A DNA stretch of 64,000 nucleotides from CAXBGS01 sp963975425 (GCA_963975425.1 CAXBGS010000003.1:682001-746000); one strand, 5' to 3'. Positions 8,510 to 18,548 are shown, numbered from the stretch's first letter. Translations and numbers: made by a program. The notes: generated by a model not told the origin, from the sequence alone.

Positions 8510-9673
8510 TTACTGGACTGGCATCGACTGCGACGCGATCCCTTGTGCTTGCCGCAATTTCACCCAACCGACCGCCTCGTCGGTTTGACGCTGAACTTGA
8601 TCGCCTTGCGCGGCCAGCTTTTCCAATTTGATAAGCAAGTCAGACCCGGCAGGCGCTCGCCCCAATTCGATCGAGGCTCGTAACTTTTGGGCCGACGCAT
8701 CTGCCAATTCAGCACGTTGTCCGGCCAAGTGAGCTCGGCGACGCGCGGTCGACAAGTCTACCAGTGCGTCTCGCACATCGACCTCGATTTGTTCGGCGCG
8801 AGCTTCCGATAGCTGATGGCATTGCCGTCGCCGCAACGAAATATCCTGGCCACTGATGTCGGGGCCGCCTAAACATGGCAAGGCTAGTCGGCGGGCGATC
8901 TGTGTGACCATGCCCAATCCTGGTTGCTGCGCAGCTAACAGGTCCCGCACTGCCGGCAACGTGTACGCGTTCAGTCGTTGCGAGAGCGTATGCAGGGCTC
9001 GCAAATCCGATCGCTGTGCAATTGCGACTGCCACTGCTTCTTCGTCCAGTGGAATGGAGTCACCCATCAACAGCGGGCTAAGCAGAATCGACCGCCGCGA
9101 CGCTTCGATGGTTCTGCCGGTCAGCTGTGACAGCCGTAACCGTAATTTCTCGACACCGCCATCGAGTTGCTGTAACTGGTCTTCGGCTTCCAGTCGTTGA
9201 CGGCGCAAGTCGCCGGGGTCTTCATCGCTAAGCCCCAGTGATTCCGCCTCGACGGCCATGGACGTTAACTGATCGATCACGGCCATCGCTTCGACAAGCA
9301 TCTGACGTTGTCGACCGAGTCCGACAATGCGGTAGTAGACTTCTAGCGATGCGGCGGCGGCGCGATCACGTTCGTGCATCGCAAGATCCGCCAGCACCTG
9401 CTGCTTTAGACTCGCTTGCGCGCACTGCTTCGGATCGTCTCGATCGATACTGGTTCCCGCCGCGGCACGCTCCGATTCCAACATCATCGCGGCCGGAGAC
9501 CGGTCGGCGGCCCACTGACTGACCTGTGCTGCTGTCCATAACGGACTGTCGATATCGGCCGAACTTGAATACAGTTCCACCGATTCAGAAGACGCAATGG
9601 CCAATTCGGAATAGTCGGCAAGAACGCATCGTGACATTGCAATCCAAACCAGCCCGACAACCCACAAGGTCAC
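8510..9673 (-). CDS. TolC-like outer-membrane efflux family protein
   Basis: About 387 residues from the GTG at 9673, which gives a signal-peptide-like start (TLWVVGLVWIAMSRCVLA-DYS); the frame is open to 9787, and the true start is uncertain. The mature part is long alpha-helical with heptad-like runs (EVYYRIVGLGRQRQMLVEAM, RRQRLEAEDQLQQLDGGVEK) and two related halves, as in TolC/OEP channels. It lacks clear beta-strand insert signatures, so it may be a divergent or degenerate family member. No efflux pump partner genes adjoin it. Confidence 0.7.
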   Translation of the reverse strand: MTLWVVGLVWIAMSRCVLADYSELAIASSESVELYSSSADIDSPLWTAAQVSQWAADRSPAAMMLESERAAAGTSIDRDDPKQCAQASLKQQVLADLAMHERDRAAAASLEVYYRIVGLGRQRQMLVEAMAVIDQLTSMAVEAESLGLSDEDPGDLRRQRLEAEDQLQQLDGGVEKLRLRLSQLTGRTIEASRRSILLSPLLMGDSIPLDEEAVAVAIAQRSDLRALHTLSQRLNAYTLPAVRDLLAAQQPGLGMVTQIARRLALPCLGGPDISGQDISLRRRQCHQLSEARAEQIEVDVRDALVDLSTARRRAHLAGQRAELADASAQKLRASIELGRAPAGSDLLIKLEKLAAQGDQVQRQTDEAVGWVKLRQAQGIASQSMPVQ

Positions 9674-10175
9674 CTTGCGCGATGTTTTATCTGGCAGCCC
9701 CTGTCCGTCATGTGCGCAGCATGCCCGACGCGCACCAAAGGTGCGCACGAACGAAAGAGCGCCAAGGAAATGACACAGGCGTATCAAGACAACCTGCCTT
9801 GGAAGACAAACGAGGAAATTGGGAGGGGGGGATCGATTGCCGAAGACAAACGCGCCGAAGCCGAAGATGAACGCGGTGAAAACGAACGCTTCGTGCCTAA
9901 GACAACCGGCTTCGGTTGCATCGTTTCATCGGCGGGGTCGGCTGCACTGCGTTTGAAATCGGTCCAGCTATTCAGACCGCATCGACCGCTTTGGTTGCAT
10001 CGACCGTTACGGTTGCACCGATCCGTTCCGGTGGGACTGATTTTTCGGCGACGCGATGTGCCGGCAGGGGTCGTTCAAATATCGTGATGTGATCGCGTCT
10101 AAACCACAGTGATCCGATCGAGGCATTGCAAGGCGATCCCCATGCGTGGTCATCGATACGGCATCAAGAAAACAA
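9674..10175. other. Intergenic stretch, no convincing gene
   Basis: This region contains an open plus-strand frame (9710-10087) of biased composition, with a run of near repeats of the type CATCGACCG...TTGGTTGCA around 9980-10025. The frame has no ribosome-binding site or family resemblance. The region probably holds the promoter of the TolC-like gene. Confidence 0.4.
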
Positions 10176-10207
10176 GCCGGCGTCGGTAACTGGCTACCGA
10201 CGCCGGC
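10176..10207 (-). terminator. Rho-independent terminator of the sigma factor gene
   Basis: A perfect 13-bp stem: GCCGGCGTCGGTA (10176-10188) pairs with TACCGACGCCGGC (10195-10207) around a six-base loop. On the minus strand it is followed by TTGTTTTC. It lies 45 bp beyond the stop of the sigma-factor gene and reads in its direction. Confidence 0.9.
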
Positions 10208-10251
10208 CATTCGATTCGCAGATCGTTTACCGGCGCGATGACAAAGACGTA

Positions 10252-10839
10252 TTAAACGGCATGCGATACATCCATTTCCTTTGCCAAACGCTTACGTGCG
10301 ACGTGCAACCGGCGCTTGATCGTTCCGACCGGCGCGTCAAACTCGTCGCTCATTTCGATCAAGGTTTGACCACGCAGGTAAAACGCCTTCAACGTTTGCT
10401 GATCCAACGCACCCAAACGATCGATGCTGTCACGAACTGCTTCGGCACGTTCGCGATCCAGCGCGAATTCGTCCGGAGTCCCTTCGGTCAAACAAGTTGC
10501 TTCCAAGGTCTCTGGATCGCACGCGATCGCATAGCGCGAACGAGTCATACGGTTGATTGCCATACGCTGAACGATTCGACGCAACCAGCCTCCGAATGCC
10601 TCGGGCACGCGCAGCTGATCGATTTTTTGCATCGCTTGGATAAAAACGTCTTGCGCCAATTCTTCGGCTTCATCGGCATTGCGAACGCGTCGCATCGCCA
10701 ATGCAACGATGCCAGGTCGGTAACGTTCGAACAACAGACCGAATGCTTCGCGGTCGCCGGTTTGCGCTGCGCGGACCAAGTCTGCAACCGTTCGGGTTTG
10801 GCTTTCGTTCTGCAAGTAGTTGTTTTCGGTGAAGTTCAT
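10252..10839 (-). CDS. ECF-type RNA polymerase sigma factor
   Basis: A 195-residue sigma-70 family factor of the extracytoplasmic type. Region 2 is seen at about residues 25-95 (FGLLFERYRPGIVALAMRRV, DAEELAQDVFIQAM, FGGWLRRIVQRMAINRMTRS) and region 4 at about 135-190 (LGALDQQTLKAFYLRGQTLI, DAPVGTIKRRLHVARKRLAK). There is no adjacent anti-sigma factor recognisable, so its regulation is unclear. The ATG at 10839 follows a GGAGG-like stretch (GGGAGGAAACCAGCA), supporting the start. A strong terminator lies downstream. Confidence 0.93.
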   Translation of the reverse strand: MNFTENNYLQNESQTRTVADLVRAAQTGDREAFGLLFERYRPGIVALAMRRVRNADEAEELAQDVFIQAMQKIDQLRVPEAFGGWLRRIVQRMAINRMTRSRYAIACDPETLEATCLTEGTPDEFALDRERAEAVRDSIDRLGALDQQTLKAFYLRGQTLIEMSDEFDAPVGTIKRRLHVARKRLAKEMDVSHAV

Positions 10840-11229
10840 TGCTGGTTTCCTCCCAGTGTGACCCGGCCGACCGAGCGTCTAGCTCGTTCGCCTGATCGCT
10901 GCCTCCGCAGAACGTTGCCGAGAGGATTTCCCAGGCGTCTGCCAAAGCGAATGGTTGTGTGTTTGAAAATTCTGGGCCTGGCAATCGAATGAACTTGTTG
11001 TGGACTGATCTATGAATCAGACAACAAAGCAAATTCGCCGATGGACAGGACGTGACAAAACCGAGCGAGAGGCGGAACGAGACCAAGCACATTGATGTGA
11101 GTGTGCTGAGTCGCTTGACGACCAAACGCGGCTTTGCCTAAACGGGTGCTTTTTCGAATCGGATGCGAGCCATCACAGCGATGCAGCAATCACAACTCGG
11201 AAAAAGCTTCCCAGAGAATGCGTGGGCAC
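10840..11229. other. Intergenic region upstream of the sigma factor
   Basis: This 390-bp stretch lies between two minus-strand genes and should contain the sigma-factor promoter. I see no RNA gene or plausible coding frame in it. Confidence 0.4.
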
Positions 11230-11532
11230 TTACGCCGACGCGGATCTCTGCTGGCAATTCGCCGGGGCCAAATTCAATTGGCCTAGCTGTTTGCCACGTT
11301 TACCGCCTTGGCTAAAACAGACCGCTCGGCCATCCCGGTCATCGATATCGATGAACCGCGATAAATCGCCGGATAGCGGTAGGCTGCAATAGCACGGCAT
11401 CCCCAGAAGCATCCGCATCTGCCAACGATGGAGGCGTGATGCGGCGACGAACGTGACAACGCGACAAATCTCACGGACATTGGCGACGACCAAAGTGCGT
11501 GTGACGGCTGCGATAATCTGTTCAATACGCAT
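11230..11532 (-). CDS. Small protein of unknown function
   Basis: A 100-residue frame. The main support is a perfect Shine-Dalgarno AGGAGG (plus-strand 11539-11544) six bases before the ATG at 11532. The N terminus (MRIEQIIAAVTRTLVVANVR) looks like an amphipathic or weakly hydrophobic helix; the rest is basic with scattered cysteines (PCYCS) and no recognised domain. It precedes the ECF sigma gene on the same strand by about 390 bp. It could also be a leader peptide or a decayed gene. Confidence 0.45.
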   Translation of the reverse strand: MRIEQIIAAVTRTLVVANVREICRVVTFVAASRLHRWQMRMLLGMPCYCSLPLSGDLSRFIDIDDRDGRAVCFSQGGKRGKQLGQLNLAPANCQQRSASA

Positions 11533-11841
11533 CTCAAACCTCCTGGCACCGGTCTTGCGGTGCGGCGGCGGAACACAAAGGAAACTAAAACACATGGAAA
11601 CCTAAAACAATGACGATCGATTTTCTCGTCGATCGTCTCGTCCTAGAATACACAAGCGTATCCCAGGACCACCGGTCAGGCCAGCCGAAAACGACTGATC
11701 CCAACCGATCGGTCAAACCCGATCGCGTCGTGGTGATGCAAATTGACCACCCTTGCCATCTCGTCTGACTGACCACTTAGACGTGATCGGTGCGAGCGGG
11801 TTCGCGGCCGAAACGGAAATTCGAAAAAAACTTTAGGACTC
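11533..11841. other. Divergent promoter region
   Basis: This 309-bp spacer separates the minus-strand small gene and the plus-strand comF-like gene, so it probably holds both promoters. No further feature was recognised. Confidence 0.4.
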
Positions 11842-12990
11842 ATGCCCGTCGCCCAAATGCTGCTGAGAACCGCAAATGTGGCCGTTTCCGCCGCGGCGTC
11901 GGCCACCGTTCAGCTAATTCTTCCGCCAGTTTGCGGACTTTGCGACGAACCCATCTGCGAAGGCCAGGATTTCTGCGATCAATGCTCGGCCGGCCTCTCG
12001 ATCAACGAACCGGTCATGAAAACCGCCTGTCAACGTTGCGGAGCCCCGCGTCCCCGCCGCCATCCCGTGGCAGTCTTGTCGACCGAGTCCAATCGAGAGC
12101 CATCGTCACGGGAAAAGGCTTCAGACCCGGCCGGCGGCGCCCCCGATTGCGACCGGAACGTCCCGACGAGGGAACCGCAAGCAAACGAGCCAACTTGCAA
12201 GCCATCCGTCGACGCAGTCGTTGAGCCCGCAGCGTGTGATGCAGCAGCGACTGGTCGGATCACCTCGGCGATATCGCCGGAACGTTCAAATTTCGCTTCG
12301 GCAGGACGAGCTGAGGCGGATCGAATTCCGGCAGTGCCAACGCCGGGGCGACCAAATGTCTCGCCGACGTCCAAAAATACGCCCTCGCAAACCGCGCAAG
12401 CCTCCGAACCCGCAGATGCCTGTCCGCACTGTCAGGGACTGGATTTAGCGTTTGACCGGGTTATCGCTCGGTGGGCCTATCAAGGCGTCGTCAGTGACGC
12501 GGTCGTGGCGGCGAAGTATGGCCATCAATTACCACTGGGCGATGCCTTGGGTCGCCGGTTGGCCGAGGTTGTCGTGAATGCAATTGCCGACGATCCCCCC
12601 GACGTGGTCACGTACGTTCCCTCGCACGTTTCCCGTCAGTTTTCGCGTGGTGGAAACGGGATCCAGGCGATCGCCGATGCGGTAACCAGGCGTCTTTCAC
12701 TCTTTTCCCCGTCGGTAAAATGCCGACAACTACTACGGACCACACGCCGTATCAAGAAACAAGCCTGGCTAGACGACCAACAGCGACGCGAGAACGTTCG
12801 TGGTGCCTTTTCGTTAAAAAGGGGGTATGCTTTGACCGGGCTGCCCAAGCTCGCCAATCGGCACATCTTACTAGTGGATGACGTGCTGACGACAGGAGCC
12901 ACCGCGAACGAGGTGTCCGATGTCCTACGGCGGGGCGGGGCAAGACGCGTGACATTGGCGGTACTCGCGCGTGCGATCAGGACGACTTAG
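11842..12990 (+). CDS. ComF family phosphoribosyltransferase-like protein with a large insertion
   Basis: A 382-residue protein. An N-terminal zinc-finger-like region has paired cysteines at 31/34, 45/48 and 63/66 (CGLC, CDQC, CQRC), and a further CPHC sits just before the catalytic part. The C-terminal half is a type I phosphoribosyltransferase domain: AYQGVVSDAVVAAKYG, DVVTYVPSHVSRQFSRGGN, QAWLDDQQRRENVRGAF and the PRPP loop ILLVDDVLTTGATANE. ComF proteins act in DNA uptake or salvage-related processes. Between the finger pairs lies an unusual insert of roughly 70 residues rich in Pro, Ala, Ser and charged residues, which makes this about 130 residues longer than typical ComF (about 240). 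Confidence 0.88.
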   Translation: MPVAQMLLRTANVAVSAAASATVQLILPPVCGLCDEPICEGQDFCDQCSAGLSINEPVMKTACQRCGAPRPRRHPVAVLSTESNREPSSREKASDPAGGAPDCDRNVPTREPQANEPTCKPSVDAVVEPAACDAAATGRITSAISPERSNFASAGRAEADRIPAVPTPGRPNVSPTSKNTPSQTAQASEPADACPHCQGLDLAFDRVIARWAYQGVVSDAVVAAKYGHQLPLGDALGRRLAEVVVNAIADDPPDVVTYVPSHVSRQFSRGGNGIQAIADAVTRRLSLFSPSVKCRQLLRTTRRIKKQAWLDDQQRRENVRGAFSLKRGYALTGLPKLANRHILLVDDVLTTGATANEVSDVLRRGGARRVTLAVLARAIRTT

Positions 12991-13143
12991 CTGTGGGACC
13001 TTGGCGAGAAACCCTGTCGAGATAGCCCAGCGAGAAGCCCTGTCGCAGTGGATTCAAGCAGCAGTGCAATCATGCAAACGGACGAACGAACAAACCGATG
13101 ACCCGGGCAACGGACTCGGGCCACCGCACGTCAACGACTGAAT

Positions 13144-14121
13144 ATGAAAACTGGACAAACCCAACCGAAACGAACTGGCGGATTTCGCCGCGCGGTCCTT
13201 CGAGGACTGGGCGTTGTCTTGCCGCCTCTGCTGACGATCGTTGTACTGATCTGGGCATGGAACACGATCGAGAGCTACGTGTTGCGCCCGATCGAATCAG
13301 GCGTTCGCAACTCGATTGTCTGGGCGATTAACGATACGCATTCGGAAGTCCCCACCGGTGCGATGAAAACTGGGGATCGCCTGCTGGATGGTTTTATCTT
13401 TGAAGGCGTTAACTACGTACCGGATCCGACCGGGCGACGATTCCTGCCGGACTACGTCGTCAAGGTCGTCGACGAAAATGCAGATTCGCTTGGGCCGTTT
13501 TCGCCTGCACCGGCAAGTGCGAAAGCCTATTGGCACCGATACGTCCAATTGACTTGGATGCCGCGGACGATCGTCGTCCCGGTCTTCTTGGTCGTTTTCA
13601 TGACCGCGTTGTACTTCCTGGGTCGACTGTTCACGTTCGGTATCGGCCGGTGGCTGGTACGCGCTTTTGACTCGGCAATCCTGCGCATTCCGGTCGTCAA
13701 CAAGGTTTACGGAGGCGTCAAACAAGTCACCGATTTTGCGTTCAACGAGCGTGAAATTGAATTCAATCGGGTCGTTGCTATCGAGTACCCACGCAAAGGC
13801 ATTTGGTCGCTGGGTTTCGTCACCGGCAATAGCATGCGCGAGATCGGCGAAATTGCCGGTGAACCGATGCTGAGTGTCTTGATGCCAACCAGCCCGATGC
13901 CGATGACCGGGTTCACCGTGACGGTCAAGAAAAGCGAGGCCCGCGACATCGACATCACGATCGATGAAGCCATTCAGTTCGTCGTCAGCTGTGGCGTCGT
14001 CATTCCACCACAACAGCGACTGGAAACGCCGGCCGCACCGGCAAGGCCGATCGTGCAAGTCCCGCCACCGACCATCACGTCAGGCAGCGAAGAGACCAGC
14101 GGACCATCTGCATCGGTTTGA
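13144..14121 (+). CDS. DUF502 family membrane protein
   Basis: A 325-residue integral membrane protein. It has an N-terminal transmembrane segment (VLPPLLTIVVLIWAWNTI) and a second one (IVVPVFLVVFMTALYFLGRL), followed by the DUF502 core: LRIPVVNKVYGGVKQVTDF, RVVAIEYPRKGIWSLGFVTG, LMPTSPMPMTGFTVTVKKSE and the SCGVVIP motif. Function is unknown; the family is widespread in bacteria. The C terminus is Pro/Thr-rich. It lies 150 bp after the comF-like gene on the same strand. Confidence 0.93.
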   Translation: MKTGQTQPKRTGGFRRAVLRGLGVVLPPLLTIVVLIWAWNTIESYVLRPIESGVRNSIVWAINDTHSEVPTGAMKTGDRLLDGFIFEGVNYVPDPTGRRFLPDYVVKVVDENADSLGPFSPAPASAKAYWHRYVQLTWMPRTIVVPVFLVVFMTALYFLGRLFTFGIGRWLVRAFDSAILRIPVVNKVYGGVKQVTDFAFNEREIEFNRVVAIEYPRKGIWSLGFVTGNSMREIGEIAGEPMLSVLMPTSPMPMTGFTVTVKKSEARDIDITIDEAIQFVVSCGVVIPPQQRLETPAAPARPIVQVPPPTITSGSEETSGPSASV

Positions 14122-14246
14122 TAGAGAACCAAGTTGAGCAGTGAGAACAGTTTAACAGTAGAATCGGTTTGGCACTGAAACGGTTAAACGGAACGAACTC
14201 TGTTCGACGCAGAGACATGAAAACGTTCTCACCAGCGTCATCGATG

Positions 14247-15803
14247 CTATTGCGGCCTTTGCTGCATCGGGCCGCTGTACCACAGAGGCCGCGGATTGGG
14301 ATAGTGACCCGCCGGCCGCTGAGCCGATCCCGGGCGCCCGATGTCGCCCAACTCCGTGCGTGCCCGTTCGGCATAGCCCATCAAACGTTGGACCACCTTG
14401 GGATGTGTCTGGGCTAGATTGGTTTGTTCCAACGGATCATTGACCAGATCAACCAACCGCGCCATCGATGGACCACCGTCCCCCTTAAAGGTTTCCCATT
14501 TGTGCTTCAGCGGCAAGTAAAGTTTCCACTGACCCGACCGCACCGCTTGCAGTTGCGACAAATAATAGTAATAGAAAGCTTCGTAGGGTGATTTGGCGTC
14601 CGCCTTTGCCGACAGCAGCGGCCAGATGTCTTTTCCATCGACAACCACGGCATCGCCATCCGCGTTGCCGATGGTTGTTTGGTCATCTTTGGTTGTCGTC
14701 GACATGCCGACCAATCCCGCAAACGTTGGAAAGATATCCATCATCGTTGTCAGTTCATCGCTGACCGATGCCGCTGGAATCCTGCCTGGCCACCTGGCCA
14801 CAAACGGCATTCTCATTCCACCTTCGTCCGTCGAGTAGGCCCAGCCGACCATCGGATGATTGCTACCCAAACCGTATTCTTCATCACGACCGTGCTGCTT
14901 GTTTTCGTTCGCGGTACTTTGCCGCCAGATGGCGCCATTGTCAGACGTCCAGACGACCAATGTCTTTTCGTCGATGCCGTTGGCCTTGATCGCATCAAGC
15001 ACTTGCCCGATCGACCAATCCAGTTCCTCCACCGCGTCACCGTAAGTCCCATTTTCGGACTTACCGCGAAACGGCTCGCTGGCGAATGACGTCAACGTGC
15101 TGCCGGGCATCGTGTGTGGCAGGTACAGGAAAAACGGACGGTCCTTGTTTTGCCGAATGAACTCAACGGCCCGATCGGTGAACCGGCCGGTCAGTGTTGC
15201 TCGATCGGGCGGGGCTTCGATCACCGTGTCTCCCTCAATCAACGGCAATGCCGCCCGTGCCGGTGCAACCGCGGTCGCCGATTTCTCGGTCATATCTTCG
15301 CTGTACGGAAGCCCAAAGAATGAATCGAATCCGTGTCGTCGCGGCATAAACGGAGGCTGGTCTCCCAGGTGCCATTTGCCGATACACGCCGTCACGTACC
15401 CTCGACTCTGCAGCAATTCGGCGATCGTTGTTTCGTCGGGGTTCAAACCGCGAGACGTAACCGCTCTTAGCACCGGAATCCCGTTGGCGTCGACGTGCAA
15501 ACCAACACGGCGCGGATAACAACCGGTCATCAGGCTGGCACGCGACGGAGTGCATACGGGCGCGGTGCTATAAAACGACGTCAACCGGACACCTTCGGCC
15601 GCCATCCGATTCAGATTGGGCGTGCGATGCTTCGTCGATCCGAAACAACCGATGTCGCCGTAACCGAGATTATCCGCCAACACGAACACAAAGTTTGGTA
15701 AGTCCGACACCGACTCGGCGGCCGAACAACACTGAGGCGTCAACCTGGCTAGCGCAAACAGGAAAACAGCCAATGAGAAAGACAGAGAAAGCGAGTGTTT
15801 CAT
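14247..15803 (-). CDS. Secreted sulfatase (arylsulfatase family)
   Basis: A 518-residue sulfatase with a signal peptide (HSLSLSFSLAVFLFALARLT). The active-site motif CTPSRASLMTG (Cys84) is the CxPSR signature whose Cys is oxidised to formylglycine. Metal-binding residues are present near the N terminus (LADNLGYGD, D44/N45) and in the WTSDNG motif; the second signature GKWHLGD is also present. Planctomycetes carry many such enzymes for sulfated polysaccharides; the substrate cannot be deduced. It converges on the DUF502 gene. Confidence 0.94.
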   Translation of the reverse strand: MKHSLSLSFSLAVFLFALARLTPQCCSAAESVSDLPNFVFVLADNLGYGDIGCFGSTKHRTPNLNRMAAEGVRLTSFYSTAPVCTPSRASLMTGCYPRRVGLHVDANGIPVLRAVTSRGLNPDETTIAELLQSRGYVTACIGKWHLGDQPPFMPRRHGFDSFFGLPYSEDMTEKSATAVAPARAALPLIEGDTVIEAPPDRATLTGRFTDRAVEFIRQNKDRPFFLYLPHTMPGSTLTSFASEPFRGKSENGTYGDAVEELDWSIGQVLDAIKANGIDEKTLVVWTSDNGAIWRQSTANENKQHGRDEEYGLGSNHPMVGWAYSTDEGGMRMPFVARWPGRIPAASVSDELTTMMDIFPTFAGLVGMSTTTKDDQTTIGNADGDAVVVDGKDIWPLLSAKADAKSPYEAFYYYYLSQLQAVRSGQWKLYLPLKHKWETFKGDGGPSMARLVDLVNDPLEQTNLAQTHPKVVQRLMGYAERARTELGDIGRPGSAQRPAGHYPNPRPLWYSGPMQQRPQ

Positions 15804-16043
15804 CGATTGTGGATTCGAGGCGGGCGTTTGTTGATTCTAGGCGGGCAACGGACAAGCCGGATTTCGAAGACGTGCTGCTCGTAAATGATAACCAAGAATC
15901 ATCTGGCACGTGGCCAAGCCATACTCTCTCTTCACTATCATGGATGAACGCTTGTCGTTACGACCCAGTCGAAATCGTTGCGGACGAATTTTGCATCAAG
16001 ACCTTCCAACACTCACGCGGACACTCCTTTGCATAACTTGAGG

Positions 16044-17162
16044 ATGATCCAACCGGTTGCGCATGTTGTGATGGCCCTGGTTTTTCACGGTGGCGTTATC
16101 GCTGGCGATAGTCTCGCGGCTGACTTTCATCAAATCGCTGCGATCGTACGTGAGGGTATCGTTGCGGGCGAAACGCCCGGCGCGGTCGTCGTGGTCGCGG
16201 ATCGAGACCACATTCTTTACCGACAAGCGTTCGGTGATCGTCAACTCGAACCCATCCGAGAACCAATGACCGTTGATACGGTTTTTGATCTCGCTTCACT
16301 TACCAAGCCGATTGCAACGGCGACGTCGGTTATGACTCTGGTGCAAAACGGGATGCTGGACTTGGACCATCCTGTCGCAACGTATCTGCCCGAGTTCGCG
16401 GCAAATGGCAAAGCATCGATTACGATCCGCGACTTGCTGTTGCACGTCGGTGGAATCATTGCCGACAACTCGATTAACGACTACCGGCAAGGCACCGACG
16501 AGTCTTGGAAGCGAATTTACCAGCTAAAGCCGATCGCGGATCGCCGCGAAAAGTTCATTTACAGCGACGTCGGCTTCCTCACGCTGGGCAAGGTTGTCCA
16601 GCGTGTCAGCGGCAAAACACTCGATCAGTATGCACATGAATTTATCTTTGGTCCTTTGGGCATGACCGAAACGACGTTCAATCCTGATCACCTGCTTGCG
16701 GCTCGAGCCGCGCCAACGGAACGACGCGACGGACGCTGGATCCGCGGACAGGTACACGACCCGCGCGCACACCTGCTCGGCGGAGTGGCGGGACACGCTG
16801 GCTTGTTCTCCACGGCGGATGACTTGGTTCGATACGGACAAATGATGCTGGGCAAAGGAAGACTGGCAGACACATGTGTACTGAAGCCCAGCGTGTTTAT
16901 GACCATGACGACGCCGCGAGCCGTACCCAACGGCACGCGCACACTTGGCTGGGACCATCGCTCGCCCTATTCCAGCAACCGTGGCAAAAGCCTGTCCGAT
17001 GCTGCGTTTGGCCATGGTGGATTCACCGGGACGGTGCTATGGATCGACCCGGAAAAAGACCGCGTCTTTATCTTCCTAAGCAACCGACTGCACCCGGACG
17101 GTCAAGGCAGCGTCAACAAAATCGCTGGACGGATCGCAACCATTGTCGGCAACATTCCCTAG
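16044..17162 (+). CDS. Beta-lactamase-fold serine hydrolase (class C-like/esterase)
   Basis: A 372-residue protein with an N-terminal signal-like segment (AHVVMALVFHGGVIAGDSLA). Motifs of the serine beta-lactamase/penicillin-binding fold are present: the nucleophile SLTK (S85, K88), YSD in place of YxN, and HGGFTG in place of KTG. This set is typical of esterase and class C-related family members in Planctomycetes rather than true beta-lactamases. The ATG at 16044 follows a TTGAGG stretch; the frame is open upstream to 15978 without family similarity. Confidence 0.88.
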   Translation: MIQPVAHVVMALVFHGGVIAGDSLAADFHQIAAIVREGIVAGETPGAVVVVADRDHILYRQAFGDRQLEPIREPMTVDTVFDLASLTKPIATATSVMTLVQNGMLDLDHPVATYLPEFAANGKASITIRDLLLHVGGIIADNSINDYRQGTDESWKRIYQLKPIADRREKFIYSDVGFLTLGKVVQRVSGKTLDQYAHEFIFGPLGMTETTFNPDHLLAARAAPTERRDGRWIRGQVHDPRAHLLGGVAGHAGLFSTADDLVRYGQMMLGKGRLADTCVLKPSVFMTMTTPRAVPNGTRTLGWDHRSPYSSNRGKSLSDAAFGHGGFTGTVLWIDPEKDRVFIFLSNRLHPDGQGSVNKIAGRIATIVGNIP

Positions 17163-17354
17163 AAAACGCCATTGGCGACAAACCCTGTAGCCGTCAATTC
17201 ATGCGACCGAAGTCGATCAAGCCGATACGTCAGTGCATTTCCGCGCAGCCTGAACACACCAAGAGGCTCATGTTCTTAGACCAACGTTCCGGTCTGGTTC
17301 AGGGCGAGGACCTGGGGCCGGAATTCGCGTGTGCCACTACTAAGGGTTGCCCCA

Positions 17355-18053
17355 ATGAATCGAACAACATCACCTCCGCAGATTCGGCTTTGGGTCAAAC
17401 TTGCGTTTACCGCTTTCGTGCTGGTACTGGTGCCGTACTACTGGCGCGAGTATGGGCCCACCAATTTTCTATATTTTTGTGACGTCGCCCTCTTTCTCGC
17501 TCTCGTGTCGGCATGGACAGAACGTTCGTCCTATGCCTCGATGGCCGCGGTTGGAATCACGATCCCCCAGATTGTTTGGCAGGCCGACTTTGTTGGCCAG
17601 TGTCTCGGGTTGCCCGTGACGGGAATGACCAACTATATGTTTGATCCTGGAATTTCGCTCTTCGCTCGAGGGCTATCGTTCTTTCACTTTTGGTTGCCGC
17701 TGCTGTTGATCTATCTCGTTTGGCGGCTGGGATACGATCGTCGAGCATTCGTCCGCTGGTCGGTGCTGGCCTGGGGGCTGATACTGATCAGCTTCTTCTT
17801 CCTGCCGCCGGCCGGGGCCGAACTTCAATTCCCCAACCAGCCCAACAATGTGAATTATGTATTTGGCATGGACGACACACAGCCTCAAAGCTGGATGCCT
17901 CAAGGGGCCTGGCTGACACTGCTGCTCATCGGATTGCCGGCACTTGTTTACTACCCGACGCATGTCGCATTCAAGAAGTTGCTGCCAAGTCACACCGAAC
18001 GCGTTTCAGAACGTGAAGCCGCCAATGGCGCATCGGACGAGGGCACTCATTGA
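17355..18053 (+). CDS. Multi-pass membrane protein of unknown function
   Basis: A 232-residue protein with about six hydrophobic segments (LAFTAFVLVLVPYYW, LYFCDVALFLALVSAWT, ISLFARGLSFFHFWLPLLLI, FVRWSVLAWGLILISFFFLP, AWLTLLLIGLPALVYYPTH). It resembles a conserved planctomycete membrane-associated protein that has no known function. Between segments is a soluble loop with PNQPNNVNYVFGMDD. The ATG at 17355 is preferred over the frame opening at 17331. Confidence 0.75.
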   Translation: MNRTTSPPQIRLWVKLAFTAFVLVLVPYYWREYGPTNFLYFCDVALFLALVSAWTERSSYASMAAVGITIPQIVWQADFVGQCLGLPVTGMTNYMFDPGISLFARGLSFFHFWLPLLLIYLVWRLGYDRRAFVRWSVLAWGLILISFFFLPPAGAELQFPNQPNNVNYVFGMDDTQPQSWMPQGAWLTLLLIGLPALVYYPTHVAFKKLLPSHTERVSEREAANGASDEGTH

Positions 18054-18548
18054 GAAACAACGCCCCAAAACCAGCTGCAAATGCGAACCGACTGAACCCA
18101 CGCAAAAAGGCACCGCAAAAGAACGCGATCGTTGTAGACGCGGAATTGCCCTGGACGGCGTGAAAGCGAATCGGCTGATGTGTTCATCGACCCATCGCGT
18201 CTCCTTTCCTCAAGCAGTCAATGTCGAATCACATTCATTCTGAATGGACACCATACGGAGGCGGCCTGGATTTCGAGGGCAACTCAATCCACCGCTGGCC
18301 TGGGACATCAAGGAGCCCAGATGCCTCACAAGAGTGAACGTCTGAGGCCAAGCCGAAAAGTGAAAACGTGACGGCATCGCGACCCGAGTGTTCGTGTGCG
18401 GGCCGGCTGACAAACCGAGAGAACCAAAGCAATTCCGTCGGATAATAGTAACGCGATGCGGGCGGCGTTAATTTGCCAATCACGTCAGGCCGGTGACCAC
18501 AAACGCTCCGGTGTCAACGTGTGGTACGGTCACTCCGTGCCGGCACGC
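18054..18548. other. Intergenic stretch between convergent genes
   Basis: This 495-bp stretch has several short frames, none with a ribosome-binding site or family resemblance. No RNA gene or repeat was recognised. Confidence 0.4.

Noticed and set aside
9710..10087. A 125-codon plus-strand frame upstream of the sigma gene terminator
   Set aside because: No ribosome-binding site and biased, repeat-derived composition; the second half consists of near repeats rather than protein-like sequence.
10126..10992. 288-codon plus-strand frame opposite the sigma factor gene
   Set aside because: It is the antisense of a clear ECF sigma factor, and it spans the terminator hairpin.
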